Position numbers and translations under genes: made by a program | Shown: in pieces, positions 52,819 to 61,995 of the stretch | How positions within the stretch are numbered: the first letter of the stretch is position 1 | Layout: each line of letters begins with the position of its first letter | Notes under the pieces: model-generated | Database searches by the model: none | What the model was told of the DNA's origin: nothing | What the model saw: only the letters and a program-made list of their open reading frames with translations | Assembly: GCF_009906855.1 (NCBI RefSeq) | Contig: NZ_CP047650.1 | Span: 4,216,001 to 4,280,000, forward strand | Length of the DNA stretch: 64,000 nucleotides | From: Xylophilus rhododendri | GTDB taxonomy: Bacteria > Pseudomonadota > Gammaproteobacteria > Burkholderiales > Burkholderiaceae_C | Reading direction: 5' to 3'

Positions 52819-53339
52819 GCGAACCGCCGGTCATCCCGCCGCCGGTACGGCCGGTGCCGCCGCCGCATCGTCCGCTTCATCCGCCGCGGGCGCATGCATC
52901 GCCTTGGACGGAAGCCTGGTCCGAACGCGGTACCGCGGTGCAGGGCGAGGCCGCGGAGCAGGCGCCGGGCCCGGCGCTGGCGGCGGCGCCCGTGCCTGGC
53001 CGGCAGGGCGGCGACGATGGTGGCGAGCAGGGCGGATCCGGCCAGGCCGATGGCGGCGCGGAGGAACTCGACTGGCGCCTGCAGCAGGTGGCCGATGCGG
53101 TCGGCATGGTCTGCCGCTTCGAGCAGGCGCAAAGCGTGTGGAGCGCGCGTATACCGCTGGATGCGCAGCTGCTGCCCGATACGGTGCTGCACCTGTCCTA
53201 TGCGCCCGGCCTGCTCGCCCTGCGTTTCGAAACCACGCAGTGCTGGGTGCGCGAGCTGCTGAAGCTGCAGCTGCCGGCACTCCAGGCCCTGGTGGCCGAA
53301 CTGCTGCCGCAAGGCTGCGACGCGTCGGTCATGCTCTGA
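52815..53339 (+). CDS. sctP: T3SS length-control / substrate-switch protein SctP (HpaP/HpaC-like)
   Basis: The product is 174 residues. The N-terminal half is Pro/Ala/Gly-rich and disordered. The C-terminal half (about 95-165) looks like the T3S4 switch domain: WSARIPLDAQLLPDTVLHLS and LRFETTQCWVRELLKLQLPA. HpaC/HpaP in Xanthomonas and Ralstonia controls the change from pilus to effector export. It overlaps sctT and ends the large operon. Confidence 0.78.
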   Translation: MSEPPVIPPPVRPVPPPHRPLHPPRAHASPWTEAWSERGTAVQGEAAEQAPGPALAAAPVPGRQGGDDGGEQGGSGQADGGAEELDWRLQQVADAVGMVCRFEQAQSVWSARIPLDAQLLPDTVLHLSYAPGLLALRFETTQCWVRELLKLQLPALQALVAELLPQGCDASVML

Positions 53340-53349
53340 GGCGTCGCAG

Positions 53350-53374
53350 TTCGCCTGCCGCAGCCCGGCTTCGC
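53350..53374 (+). promoter_or_regulatory. PIP box for the 628-residue membrane protein gene
   Basis: TTCGC-N15-TTCGC, perfect. At 32 bases downstream is CAATCG (53407-53412), matching YANNNT except for the last base. It starts 11 bases after the sctP stop and 89 bases before the next ATG. Confidence 0.75.
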
Positions 53375-53438
53375 CCGTGGGTCGGGGAGGGCCGCGACGG
53401 CCCGAACAATCGAAGCAGCCCACCACCAGGAGCTGCCC

Positions 53439-55325
53439 ATGACACAGGAAATCGCCTTGCGCACGATGCCGCCTGCGGCGGCGGTGCGGTTCCAGCTCGC
53501 GGACATCGCGGCGATCACCACCACGACCACCACGACCACCACCACGATCCGGCCCCAGCCGCCGCCGCAGGCCGGAACGGACTTCCTCGTGGCCCTGCAC
53601 GAGCTCAATCCGGTGGAAGACCCGGAGCAGGGCGATGTCTACTACGACTGCCCCTCCACCTTCGCCGAGCCGGTACTGGACATGCTGGCCAAGGGCATGG
53701 ACCTGCGCTGGCTGAACCAGCGTGCCGCCCAGGCCGAAGCCGACCAGGCCGCCCATGCGCGCCTGCGCCAGTACGTGGAGGACGGCGGTTGTGCGCTGTA
53801 CCGCTGGCGCACCGCCGGTGTGCTGATCAAGACGGCGGTGCAGAGCGGCCTGATCGGCGGCATCAATTTCGGCACCTTCGCATGGATGGTCGCGGCGGTG
53901 GCGGCGGCCCGCAACCATGGGTCGCACGACCTGGCGATGGGGCCGACCACGCCTTCCTTCAGCGCCAGCGCGGCTGGCCGGCAGATCGTCAACGCCATGC
54001 TGGGCGCGGTGCCGGGAGCGCTGGGCTACGCCGTGATCGCCGGTGCCACCGCGGTCACGCTGCGGCCGCTGATCGATGCGATCGCGCTGCTGCTCAGCGG
54101 CGGCGGCGTCACCTCGGTGGTGCCGGTCGACCCGTCCATCCTGTATCCGGTGCCTTCGCCGCGGCACGAAGACGGCCGGCTCAAGGACGGCGAGCTCTAC
54201 ACCGCCGAGCTGAAGGCGCATGCCGAGGCCTGCGCCGAGGTGGCGCGTCTGCAGTCCGAGATGACCGGCATCGCCAGCATCTTCAACATCAAGTACGGGA
54301 CTCCGGCCTTCGGTGCGTGCCATGCCGTCCGCCTGATGCACCAGATCGCCGTGTTCCACCAATGGGGGCTGGCGCCGCACGCGGCCCTGGCCGGGGCACT
54401 GTCGGCCCTGGCCTCGTGCTCCGCCAACATCATCTACGGCGGCGCCGCCGCGGCGGAGCGGCTGGGCCACCGGCATGGGCTGGGGGCGGCGGATCGCGTC
54501 AACAAGCCTGCCGGGCCGCTCCTGCTGCCGCTCTTCGTGACGGCCGATGCGCTTTGCGCCATCAAGGGTGAGGCCTCGCCGCGGCTCGGCCTGGCGATGC
54601 GCACCAGTTTCAGCAAGGCCAGCCGGGTCTATCTGGGCGGCAGCACGCTGGGCCGCAAGCTGGTGCTGGGCATGCCGACGACCGCGCTGGCGCTCTTTCT
54701 CGCCACCCTGGTGCCCGACGTGCTGCTGCCCCTGGGCACGCTGGCCTGCGAGATGCTGCGCAGCAACCGCATCGCCGCGCTGGCGGTCTCCGCGCTGACC
54801 GGGCTGCTGGCCTACGGCGTGGCTTTCACGCTGCTGGTCAAGGCGCTGGTGCTGATCGAGCGCCATGTGCGCGGCAATCAGAAACGCCGGCTGCAGGAGC
54901 AGCGGGCCCAGCTCTTCCGGCAGGCGCTGCGCCAGTTCGCGCACGAGCATCCTGGCCAGACCGGCCCGCTGCGCAGCGGCGAGCCCCGTGCCTGGAGCGC
55001 GACCGAGCTGGCTCGCGCCTTCGATGCGATGGACCGCAGGGTGCTGGCCGACATCGAGCATGCGGCGCAGGCCGGACTCAACCGGGACCGCGATCCCGGC
55101 GCCGACCGGCGCATGCAGGACGCCTACCGCGCCGAGGCCGAACAGGTGCGCGGCTGGCTGCTGGCAGCGGCCACCGATGCGGCCGAGCAGGCACCGCAGG
55201 GGCCGCCCATGCAACGCCGGACGAGCCTGCTGGAAGAGGTGCGCGCGGGCATAGGCGCGATCGCCGACGAGGCCTGCGATGCCGCCGTGGTGGAGGAGGA
55301 CGACGAGCTGGTCACCGTGTTCTAG
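53439..55325 (+). CDS. Hrp-regulated multi-helix protein, candidate effector or translocator
   Basis: The product is 628 residues. The N-terminus is polar, with a run of ten Thr at 27-36 and a Pro-rich patch, as seen in type III secreted proteins, and there is no signal peptide. Hydrophobic segments lie near 127-157, 182-222, 312-340, 358-376, 408-437 and 445-473. The C-terminal 150 residues are charged and helical and end in acidic residues. It has its own PIP box between sctP and sctV. I do not recognise the family. A membrane-active effector or part of a translocon are the leading ideas; neither is shown. Confidence 0.8.
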   Translation: MTQEIALRTMPPAAAVRFQLADIAAITTTTTTTTTTIRPQPPPQAGTDFLVALHELNPVEDPEQGDVYYDCPSTFAEPVLDMLAKGMDLRWLNQRAAQAEADQAAHARLRQYVEDGGCALYRWRTAGVLIKTAVQSGLIGGINFGTFAWMVAAVAAARNHGSHDLAMGPTTPSFSASAAGRQIVNAMLGAVPGALGYAVIAGATAVTLRPLIDAIALLLSGGGVTSVVPVDPSILYPVPSPRHEDGRLKDGELYTAELKAHAEACAEVARLQSEMTGIASIFNIKYGTPAFGACHAVRLMHQIAVFHQWGLAPHAALAGALSALASCSANIIYGGAAAAERLGHRHGLGAADRVNKPAGPLLLPLFVTADALCAIKGEASPRLGLAMRTSFSKASRVYLGGSTLGRKLVLGMPTTALALFLATLVPDVLLPLGTLACEMLRSNRIAALAVSALTGLLAYGVAFTLLVKALVLIERHVRGNQKRRLQEQRAQLFRQALRQFAHEHPGQTGPLRSGEPRAWSATELARAFDAMDRRVLADIEHAAQAGLNRDRDPGADRRMQDAYRAEAEQVRGWLLAAATDAAEQAPQGPPMQRRTSLLEEVRAGIGAIADEACDAAVVEEDDELVTVF

Positions 55326-55341
55326 CGCCAGGGCGCCGGCG

Positions 55342-57330
55342 CTAGCGCATCCCTGGCGCTCCCATGCCGCCGCCGCCGCGCGGCGGCTCCGCCAGGCGCG
55401 CCTCGCCGGCCGAGACCAGCTCCAGGTGCTCGCCCAGCTCGTGGAAGGAAAACACGTTCAGCCAGGGCAGGCGCTGCTGGATCATGCGGCGCACATAACG
55501 CCGGATGTCCATGGCGGTGACGATGGCCAGGTCGTCCCGCGGCTGCTCGCCGCTGACCCGCTGGATCGCCTCGATCGCGCCGGCCACCTGCTCCGGCGGC
55601 AGGGTGAGGAAGTTGCCGGTGGGCGTGGGCTTGATGCCCTGGCGTATCAGCTGCTCCAGGTCCACCTGCAGGAACACCGCATGCAGCTTGCGGGCGCTGC
55701 CGCCGGCACGCCAGGCGATCATGCGGCCGAGGTCGCCGCGCACGTATTCGGTCAGCACCAGCACGTCCTTCTCCTTCGGTCCCCAGTAGACGAGGCTCTC
55801 CAGGATGGAGCGCAGGTTGCGGATCGGGATCTGCTCCTCCAGCAGCCGGCGCAGCACGTCGGCCACCCGCTGCAGCGGCAGCACCTTCTGCACCTCGGTG
55901 ATCAGGCCCGGGTAGTCGGCATTGAGCTTGTCGAACATCCACTGCGTCTCCTGGATGCCGACGAAGAGATGGGCGTTGCGCGCCAGCACCGCGACCACGT
56001 CGGTGGCCACCGCGGTCTCCAGCTGCGCCAGGCCGGGCGGCGGCAGGGGGCGGGTCTCGACCGGCACGTCCTGCACCAGCACGTCGTAGCCGCGGCCTTC
56101 GGCCATCTGGCTGGACCAGACCGCCATGCCGGGAAAGGGCACGCCGTACTCCTCCTCCAGCGCGGCGCGCGCCACGCGGAAGGCGTCGTCGAGCGCGGCC
56201 GGCTGCAGCCGCGGCACCATGGCCTCGGACAGGCGCAGTCCCAGCGGGCTGGCGAAGACCGGGGCGGCATCGGTGATGCTGGGCGCCTCGCCCTTGGCGC
56301 CGTAGCCGCGCAGCGAGGGCATGCGGCGGCCGTCGCTGGTCTCGGCATCCGCACCTTCGCCTCCCGGGGCGGCGCCCCGCTGCAGGCGCCAGGCGCACAG
56401 CGCCAGGCCGGCCGAGGCCGTCAGGAACAGCGGGTACGGAAAACCCGGCACCGCCGCGAAGCCCACCAGCAGCAGGCTCGACATGTACAGCGCCGGCGTG
56501 CTGCTGCCGAGCTGGCGCACGACTTCCTGGCCGAGCGAATCGCGCTTGGCGGTGCGGGTGTCCAGCACCCGGGTGGTCAGCACGCCGGCGGCCACCGAGA
56601 TCAGCAGCGAGGGGATCTGCGACACCATCGCATCGCCGATCGACAGCACCGAGTACTTCTGCGCGGCCACCGCCATCGACATCTCGTGGTAACTCACGCC
56701 GATGGTGATGCCGGCGCAGATGTTGATGATGGTGATGACCAGGGCCGCGATGGCGTCGCCCTTCACGAACTTCATCGCGCCGTCCATGCTGCCGTGCAGC
56801 TTGCTTTCCATGGCCAGCATGGCGCGTTTGCGGCGGGCTTCGTCGGCGGTCATGGAGCCGGCGCGCAGCTCGGCGTCGATGCTCATCTGCTGGCCGGGCA
56901 GGCCGTCGAGCGCGAACCGGGCGCTGACTTCCGAGGCCCGCTCCGAGCCCTTGGCGATCACGATGAACTGCACCGCCGCGATGATGACGAACACCGTCAT
57001 GCCCACCAGCAGGTTGCCGCCGACGACCAGGTTGCCGAAGCTCTCGATGATGTGGCCGGCGTCGCCGCGCAGCAGGATGGCCTTGGTCGCCGCGATGTTG
57101 AGCGACAGGCGCAGCAGCGTGGTGAACAGCAGCAGCGAGGGAAAGGACGACATCGACACGGCCGTCGGCGCGTACAGCGCCGACATCAGCAGCAGCACGC
57201 TCAGCGTGATGTTGACGGCCAGCAAGGCATCGATGACCGGCGGCGGCAGCGGCAGGATCATCAGGCCGACGATGGCGATGACCAGGCCGGCGGTGGCCAG
57301 CTCGCCGCCGAAGGGACGGCGGGCCTTCAT
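55342..57330 (-). CDS. sctV: T3SS export gate protein SctV/HrcV
   Basis: The product is 662 residues from ATG 57330. The N-terminal half has about eight membrane helices with the FHIPEP-family signature RFALDGLPGQQMSIDAELRA. The C-terminal half (about 330-662) is the nonameric cytoplasmic platform (WMFDKLNADYPGLITEVQK, then RLLEEQIPIRNLRSILESL). It docks chaperones and passes substrates to the gate. It overlaps the end of sctU by 4 bases and ends 17 bases from the convergent membrane-protein gene. Confidence 0.98.
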   Translation of the reverse strand: MKARRPFGGELATAGLVIAIVGLMILPLPPPVIDALLAVNITLSVLLLMSALYAPTAVSMSSFPSLLLFTTLLRLSLNIAATKAILLRGDAGHIIESFGNLVVGGNLLVGMTVFVIIAAVQFIVIAKGSERASEVSARFALDGLPGQQMSIDAELRAGSMTADEARRKRAMLAMESKLHGSMDGAMKFVKGDAIAALVITIINICAGITIGVSYHEMSMAVAAQKYSVLSIGDAMVSQIPSLLISVAAGVLTTRVLDTRTAKRDSLGQEVVRQLGSSTPALYMSSLLLVGFAAVPGFPYPLFLTASAGLALCAWRLQRGAAPGGEGADAETSDGRRMPSLRGYGAKGEAPSITDAAPVFASPLGLRLSEAMVPRLQPAALDDAFRVARAALEEEYGVPFPGMAVWSSQMAEGRGYDVLVQDVPVETRPLPPPGLAQLETAVATDVVAVLARNAHLFVGIQETQWMFDKLNADYPGLITEVQKVLPLQRVADVLRRLLEEQIPIRNLRSILESLVYWGPKEKDVLVLTEYVRGDLGRMIAWRAGGSARKLHAVFLQVDLEQLIRQGIKPTPTGNFLTLPPEQVAGAIEAIQRVSGEQPRDDLAIVTAMDIRRYVRRMIQQRLPWLNVFSFHELGEHLELVSAGEARLAEPPRGGGGMGAPGMR

Positions 57331-58388
57331 GCGCCGTGCCCGGGCTGCGGCAGGCCGGGCTGGGCCTTCATCTGATCCACCCAGTGCAGCATCAGCCCGA
57401 CGATCTGGAAGCATTCGCGCGGTATGCCGCCGCCCACCGGCACCTTGTAGAGGGTGCGGGCCAGCGGCGGGTTGACGATGACCGGCACCTCCAGCTGCTC
57501 GGCCAGCGCGCGTATCTGCAGGGCGGCCGCATCCTGGCCCTTGCACACGACCTGGGGCACGCCGCCGGGCCGGTAGGAGATGGCCACGGCGAAGTGGGTC
57601 GGGTTGGCCACCACCATGTTGGAGGACGCGACGGCCGCCGGCGCATCGCCCATCAGCAGTTCATGGGCCAGCTCCTTGCGTGCCTGCTTGACCTCGGGAT
57701 TGCCCATCTGCTCCTTGTTCTCGCGCTTGATCTCGTCGTCGTCCATGCGGTGTTCGCGGATGAACATGGCGTGCTGGATGCCGTAGTCGATGATGCCGAA
57801 GACGATGAAGAGGCCGACCGCGATGAACAGCAGCCGCATCAGCACCTGCCACATCAGCACGCCCAGCAGTTCCGGTGAGCGGGCGGTGGCGCCCACCAGC
57901 AGCGGCAGCAGGCCGCGCAGGTTGAGGTAGAGCAGGGCCAGCAGCACGGCCGCCTTGAGCAGGGTGGTGGCGGCGCCGATGGCCGCCTTCATGCCGAAGA
58001 TGCGTTTGAGGCCGGCCATGGGGCTCACGGCCTCCAGCCGCAGCATCACCGGCTTCATCGAGGTGGTCACCGCGCCCTGCAGGAAGAGCGCCAGCACCGC
58101 GCCAAGCATGGTGGCGGCGGCGAAGGGCAGGCACAGCAGCATCAGCTCGCCGGCCATGGCAATCAGCAGGGGTGCCAGGGGTGCGTCGGGTCGCGGCAGC
58201 CAGTCCCACACCATGGCGAACAGGCGTGCAAGCCGGTCCATCAGGAAGCCGCCGGAGATCCACAGCATCACCGCCGCGGCGGTCAGCACGCCGGCCGAGG
58301 TGGCGTCCTCGCTCTTGGCGGTTTCGCCGTCCTCGCGGGCATCGCGCAGCTTCTTGGGCGTGGGCGGCTTGTTCTTTTCCTCGGACAT
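57327..58388 (-). CDS. sctU: T3SS autoprotease / switch protein SctU/HrcU
   Basis: The product is 353 residues. It begins KNKPPTPKKLRDAREDGE, the family hallmark, and has four membrane helices (about 33-210). The cytoplasmic domain has the autocleavage motif NPTH at 262-265 and the following PLARTLY segment. Cleavage between Asn and Pro is needed for the change of substrate class together with SctP. It lies 24 bases after the GDPH-motif gene. Confidence 0.97.
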   Translation of the reverse strand: MSEEKNKPPTPKKLRDAREDGETAKSEDATSAGVLTAAAVMLWISGGFLMDRLARLFAMVWDWLPRPDAPLAPLLIAMAGELMLLCLPFAAATMLGAVLALFLQGAVTTSMKPVMLRLEAVSPMAGLKRIFGMKAAIGAATTLLKAAVLLALLYLNLRGLLPLLVGATARSPELLGVLMWQVLMRLLFIAVGLFIVFGIIDYGIQHAMFIREHRMDDDEIKRENKEQMGNPEVKQARKELAHELLMGDAPAAVASSNMVVANPTHFAVAISYRPGGVPQVVCKGQDAAALQIRALAEQLEVPVIVNPPLARTLYKVPVGGGIPRECFQIVGLMLHWVDQMKAQPGLPQPGHGA

Positions 58389-58412
58389 GGCGGGGCAGCG
58401 GCGCGCTCGCTC

Positions 58413-59438
58413 CTAGCCGGAGATGCTGGGCCAGCCCCAGCCGAGGGATTGCGGCAGGTGGTGCTGCGCCAGCAGCATCTGCACCTGGGCGAATCCTTCG
58501 CCGGTGCGGGCCTGCAGGCGCTGCAGCCTGTGCATCAGCTGCGCCATCTGCGCCTGGGACGCGGCGGCCATCTGTGGCGTGTACTGGCCGAAGGGGCTGT
58601 CGTACTGGCTGGCCAGGTTCATCGGCACATAGCCCTGCTGGTAGAGGTTGTTGGCGGCCTGGTTGTTGCGGGTCTGTTCGTCGAGGCGGTTCAGGCCGTA
58701 CTGGTCGTGCACGATCTGGCCGTTGCTGGTGTCGATCAGCTGGCCGTTGCGGATGCCGACCCAGGCGGGTGCGTAGTTGCCGAACTTGCTCAGGGCCTGG
58801 TCGGCCATGAATTCGCTGGCGTAGCTGGAGTCCAGCGGCGTGACGCCGAGCTTGCCCGGCCCGCTGATGCCGCTGACCACCGCACCGGTGCCGTCGGGCG
58901 ACTGAATGGCCACGGTGTCGAGGTAGTCGGCCTTGCCGGCGACCGCCGCGCCACCCGCGCCATTGCCCATCAGCATGCGGATGCGGGTGCCGTCCTGCAG
59001 CTGGATGCCCAGGTTCTCGTGCGAGGTGCCGATGTCCTGGCCGTTGACGACGTTGTGCGGGTCGCCCCATTCCTTGAAGCTGTAGCTCTGCTGGGTACCG
59101 TCGGCGTTCTGCACCAGCATCGACTGGTCGGCCTTGTTGAAGGTCAGCTTGTTGTTGCCGGCCAGGATGACGGCGCTGGTGTCGGTCTGTTCGGCGATCT
59201 GGGTCTGCGCCGGAACATGGTTCTCGTAGCGCGTGTTGCCGTCCATGCGCCAGCCGTAGGGGTCGCGGCTGCTGCAGCGGCGCTGGATTTCCGCCTGGTT
59301 CTGGTTGAAGAAATTGCGGTGCCGCTCGCTGTGGCAACCCTGGGCGCGCCGGCGCACGGATTCGTAATTGCCCGCGTAGTCAGGCCTCGCCGCGAAGGAC
59401 GAGTAGTTGGGCGCAAACATGTTGATAACGTTAAGCAT
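58413..59438 (-). CDS. T3SS-linked protein with GDPH motif (DUF1521/NopE-like), candidate secreted protein
   Basis: The product is 341 residues with no signal peptide. The N-terminus (1-60) is rich in Asn, Ser and Tyr. Near residues 95-155 is a beta-rich segment with EWGDPHNV, GDPH at 125-128, then GIQLQDGTRIRML. This resembles the WGDPH core of metal-inducible self-cleaving DUF1521 domains described in rhizobial NopE1, where cleavage falls within the Asp-Pro bond. The remainder (200-341) is Gln/Asn-rich. It sits between sctC and sctU in the leftward T3SS unit. Relationship to DUF1521 is a pattern match only. Confidence 0.7.
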   Translation of the reverse strand: MLNVINMFAPNYSSFAARPDYAGNYESVRRRAQGCHSERHRNFFNQNQAEIQRRCSSRDPYGWRMDGNTRYENHVPAQTQIAEQTDTSAVILAGNNKLTFNKADQSMLVQNADGTQQSYSFKEWGDPHNVVNGQDIGTSHENLGIQLQDGTRIRMLMGNGAGGAAVAGKADYLDTVAIQSPDGTGAVVSGISGPGKLGVTPLDSSYASEFMADQALSKFGNYAPAWVGIRNGQLIDTSNGQIVHDQYGLNRLDEQTRNNQAANNLYQQGYVPMNLASQYDSPFGQYTPQMAAASQAQMAQLMHRLQRLQARTGEGFAQVQMLLAQHHLPQSLGWGWPSISG

Positions 59439-59590
59439 AGAACCTCATGGATGGATGGAACTGCGCGACCCCGTGGGGCTGGGACCGGCCGGGGCGGGAC
59501 CGGTTTGAATTTCGCTGTCCTCGGGGTCTGGCCGATCGGGCAAAGCGAAACGAAGTTCGTGAACCGGAAGGATTTCGCTTCGTGCGATGC

Positions 59591-61318
59591 TCAGTCCAGC
59601 ACCCGCGGCGTGACCAGGAACAAGCGTTCGGTGCGGTTGCGGCTGACGCTCTTCTGCCGGAAGGCGGCGCCCACCACCGGCAGGTCCTGCAGCAGCGGCA
59701 CGCCGCTGTTGCGCTCCTCGGTGCGCTCCACCGTGTGGCCGGCCAGCAGCAGGCTTTCGTCCTGCCGCACGAAGGCCTGGGTGCCGATCTGGCTGCGGCT
59801 CACCGTGGGCAGACTGTCGACCGTTTCGGTGGTGGAGACCTGGCCGTCGTCGATGCGCACTTCGAGCCGGATGCGGTAGCCGTCGGCCTCGCGCGTGGCG
59901 GTGGGCGTGACCTTCATGTCGAGCCCGGCCGAGACGTTGTAGAGCGATGAGCTCTGGTAGCCCGGCACCTTCACGTAGAAGGTCTTCTCGCTGCTCATCA
60001 CCGCGGCGATGTTGTTGAGCGTGGCCACCCGCGGCTGCGAGCTGATGCGGGCCTGGCCCTGCTGCTCCAGCGCGGCGATGCGTGTCAGCAGCGCCTGGCC
60101 GGAGTTGCCGATGATGGCCGTCAGCAGGCCGCCCTCGGTGGCCTTGGTCGCGATGCTGGAGGCGCTGCCGCCCAGCAGGTGTCTGCTGCTCAGGTTCCAG
60201 TCCACGCCGACCTCGCGCAGCGCGCTGTCGTCGATGTCGATGATCTGCACCGCGATCTCGATCATGCGGGGCTGGGTGTCAAGGCTGGCGATCAGGGCCT
60301 CGTAGGCCGGCATGCGTTCGGGCAGGTCGCGCACCACGATGTTGTTGCCGTCGGCGTCCGGCAGGATCACCGGCAGGGATTCGTCCTCGCGCTCCTCCTG
60401 CTCCGATGCGCCGGCCAGCGGCGCGGGTGCGGTGGGGGCGAAACCGGAGGTGCCGGCGCCGCTGCCGGCCGGCGCGCCGCCTGTTGTCGCCGCCGTGGCC
60501 GGTTTGGGCTGGATGTTGAAGGTCCGCCGCAGGGCCAGCGAGCCGGTGTCCACAGGGCTTTCCTGCTGGGCCGATCCCAGCGCCGGCGCCACCCGGTCGG
60601 ACAGCGAACGCTCCGAGCGCAGCAGGCTGGCGCCGGCCCCGCTGTTGCCCTGGCCGCCCTTGTTGTAGAGCTCCTGCAGCAGCGAGGCGATGCCGGGCTG
60701 CACCTCGCCGTCGGTGCCGGGCCGGTCGGCGGCGCGGGTGTAGCGCAGCGGGAAGATACGGGTAACCGAACGGCCGCCGGTGCGGGTGCGTTTTTCCAGC
60801 TGGATGGAGATCTCGCGGATCACGTCCACATACTCCTGCGGCCCGACCACCAGCGCGGTGTTGGCGATCTCGTCGTAGACGATGGGAAAACGCGGCTCGC
60901 TCACGTTCATGCGCTCCAGCGTCTCGCGCAGCTGCCGGACCCGGGCATAACTCAGCTGTACCAGCGTGCTGTGCATGCCCTGCGAGGCCGACACATGCAG
61001 CACCGCGCCGTTGTAGTAATAGACGAAGCCGTAGGACAGGGCCAGCAGGTCGATGAACTGGCGCGGCGTGAGGTCGAACTTGCCGACCACCGAGCCCTCC
61101 ACCTCCGGCGCCACCGCCACCACCATGCCCTGGCTGGCGCCGAAGTCGCGCAGCACTTCGCGGATCGGCTTGCCGTCCACCACGTATTTGAAATTGGCAC
61201 TGCGGAATTTCAGCGGCGCGGCCTGTGCCAGGCAGGCGGCCATTCCCATCCACAACACCAGCGCCAGCCGGGCGCCCCTGTCCATGCGGCGCGACCCCGG
61301 CGCCTTGCGGTTCTGCAT
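59591..61318 (-). CDS. sctC: T3SS outer-membrane secretin SctC/HrcC
   Basis: The product is 575 residues from ATG 61318; a signal peptide ends near residue 33 (AQA). N-domains follow (LKFRSANFKYVVDGKPIREV, VHVSASQGM-type segment), then a variable Gly/Ala/Pro-rich loop (about 280-315). The secretin domain occupies about 345-575 with VPGYQSSSLYNVSAGLDMKV, DESLLLAGHTVERTEER and VPLLQDLPVVGAAF. It forms the outer-membrane channel. It begins a leftward unit; 170 bases separate it from folA, with several CGAA half-sites but no perfect PIP box. Confidence 0.96.
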   Translation of the reverse strand: MQNRKAPGSRRMDRGARLALVLWMGMAACLAQAAPLKFRSANFKYVVDGKPIREVLRDFGASQGMVVAVAPEVEGSVVGKFDLTPRQFIDLLALSYGFVYYYNGAVLHVSASQGMHSTLVQLSYARVRQLRETLERMNVSEPRFPIVYDEIANTALVVGPQEYVDVIREISIQLEKRTRTGGRSVTRIFPLRYTRAADRPGTDGEVQPGIASLLQELYNKGGQGNSGAGASLLRSERSLSDRVAPALGSAQQESPVDTGSLALRRTFNIQPKPATAATTGGAPAGSGAGTSGFAPTAPAPLAGASEQEEREDESLPVILPDADGNNIVVRDLPERMPAYEALIASLDTQPRMIEIAVQIIDIDDSALREVGVDWNLSSRHLLGGSASSIATKATEGGLLTAIIGNSGQALLTRIAALEQQGQARISSQPRVATLNNIAAVMSSEKTFYVKVPGYQSSSLYNVSAGLDMKVTPTATREADGYRIRLEVRIDDGQVSTTETVDSLPTVSRSQIGTQAFVRQDESLLLAGHTVERTEERNSGVPLLQDLPVVGAAFRQKSVSRNRTERLFLVTPRVLD

Positions 61319-61487
61319 CACGTCTCCCGTTGCGGCTATCGCGGAGTGCGAAGCGCCGACGGGGAGTAGGCCCGCGGAGGGCGAAGCGGATGTTCGTTAA
61401 AACGAAGTGCGCCGGCCCAAAGCCGAAGGCGGTGCATCTGAAAAGCGAAGCCGCCGATGCGAAGGGCAGCCGGCGGGCCTGCGGCGG

Positions 61488-61994
61488 TCAGGCGGCCGTT
61501 TCGTTTCTCTCGTAGCGGACGAAACTGAAGTCCAGGCCGTCGGCGGACCGGCCGTCTTCGCGCGACACCGCCCGCCAGGCTGTGGGCTCCAGCACCGGCG
61601 CCAGGGCGTCGCCCGCGAAGTCGCGGTGGATCTCGGTGACTTCCACCGCATGCGCGAAGGGCAGGGCCTCCGCGTAGATCTGCGCGCCGCCGATCACCCA
61701 GACGACCGGGGCGTCGGCGCACAGGGCCAGCGCCTCGGCCAGGCCCGCGGCGGCCTCGGCGCCATCGGCGGCCCAGCCGGGTTGGCGGGTCAGCACGATG
61801 TTGCGGCGGCCGGGCAGGGGGCGAAAACGCGGCGGCAGCGAATCCCAGGTCCGGCGGCCCATGAGGACCGGGCAGCCGCGGGTGAGCGTGCGGAAATGCG
61901 CCATGTCCTCGGGCAGGTGCCAGGGCAGGGCGTTGTCGAGGCCGATCACGCCGTTGGCGGCGCGGGCGAAGATCAGGTGGACACGCGCGGCCAC
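61488..61994 (-). CDS. folA: Dihydrofolate reductase
   Basis: The product is 168 residues. It has LIFARAANGVIGLDNALPWH (substrate pocket), the Asp in LPEDMAHFRTLT, MGRRTWDSLP (NADPH) and VIGGAQIYAEAL. The enzyme reduces dihydrofolate to tetrahydrofolate. It lies one base downstream of thyA on the same strand, the standard folate pairing. Confidence 0.96.
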   Translation of the reverse strand: MAARVHLIFARAANGVIGLDNALPWHLPEDMAHFRTLTRGCPVLMGRRTWDSLPPRFRPLPGRRNIVLTRQPGWAADGAEAAAGLAEALALCADAPVVWVIGGAQIYAEALPFAHAVEVTEIHRDFAGDALAPVLEPTAWRAVSREDGRSADGLDFSFVRYERNETAA

Positions 61995-61995
61995 G

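Noticed and set aside
53520..53552. ACC/ACG run as a possible CRISPR or satellite repeat
   Set aside because: It is a coding run of ten Thr codons inside an open gene; there are no spacers or repeat units beyond it.
55279..57375. 698-codon rightward frame opposite sctV
   Set aside because: It mirrors sctV; the protein is low complexity and has no ribosome site.
59500..59590. TTCG clusters before the GDPH-motif gene as a PIP box
   Set aside because: No pair has the 15-base spacing on either strand.
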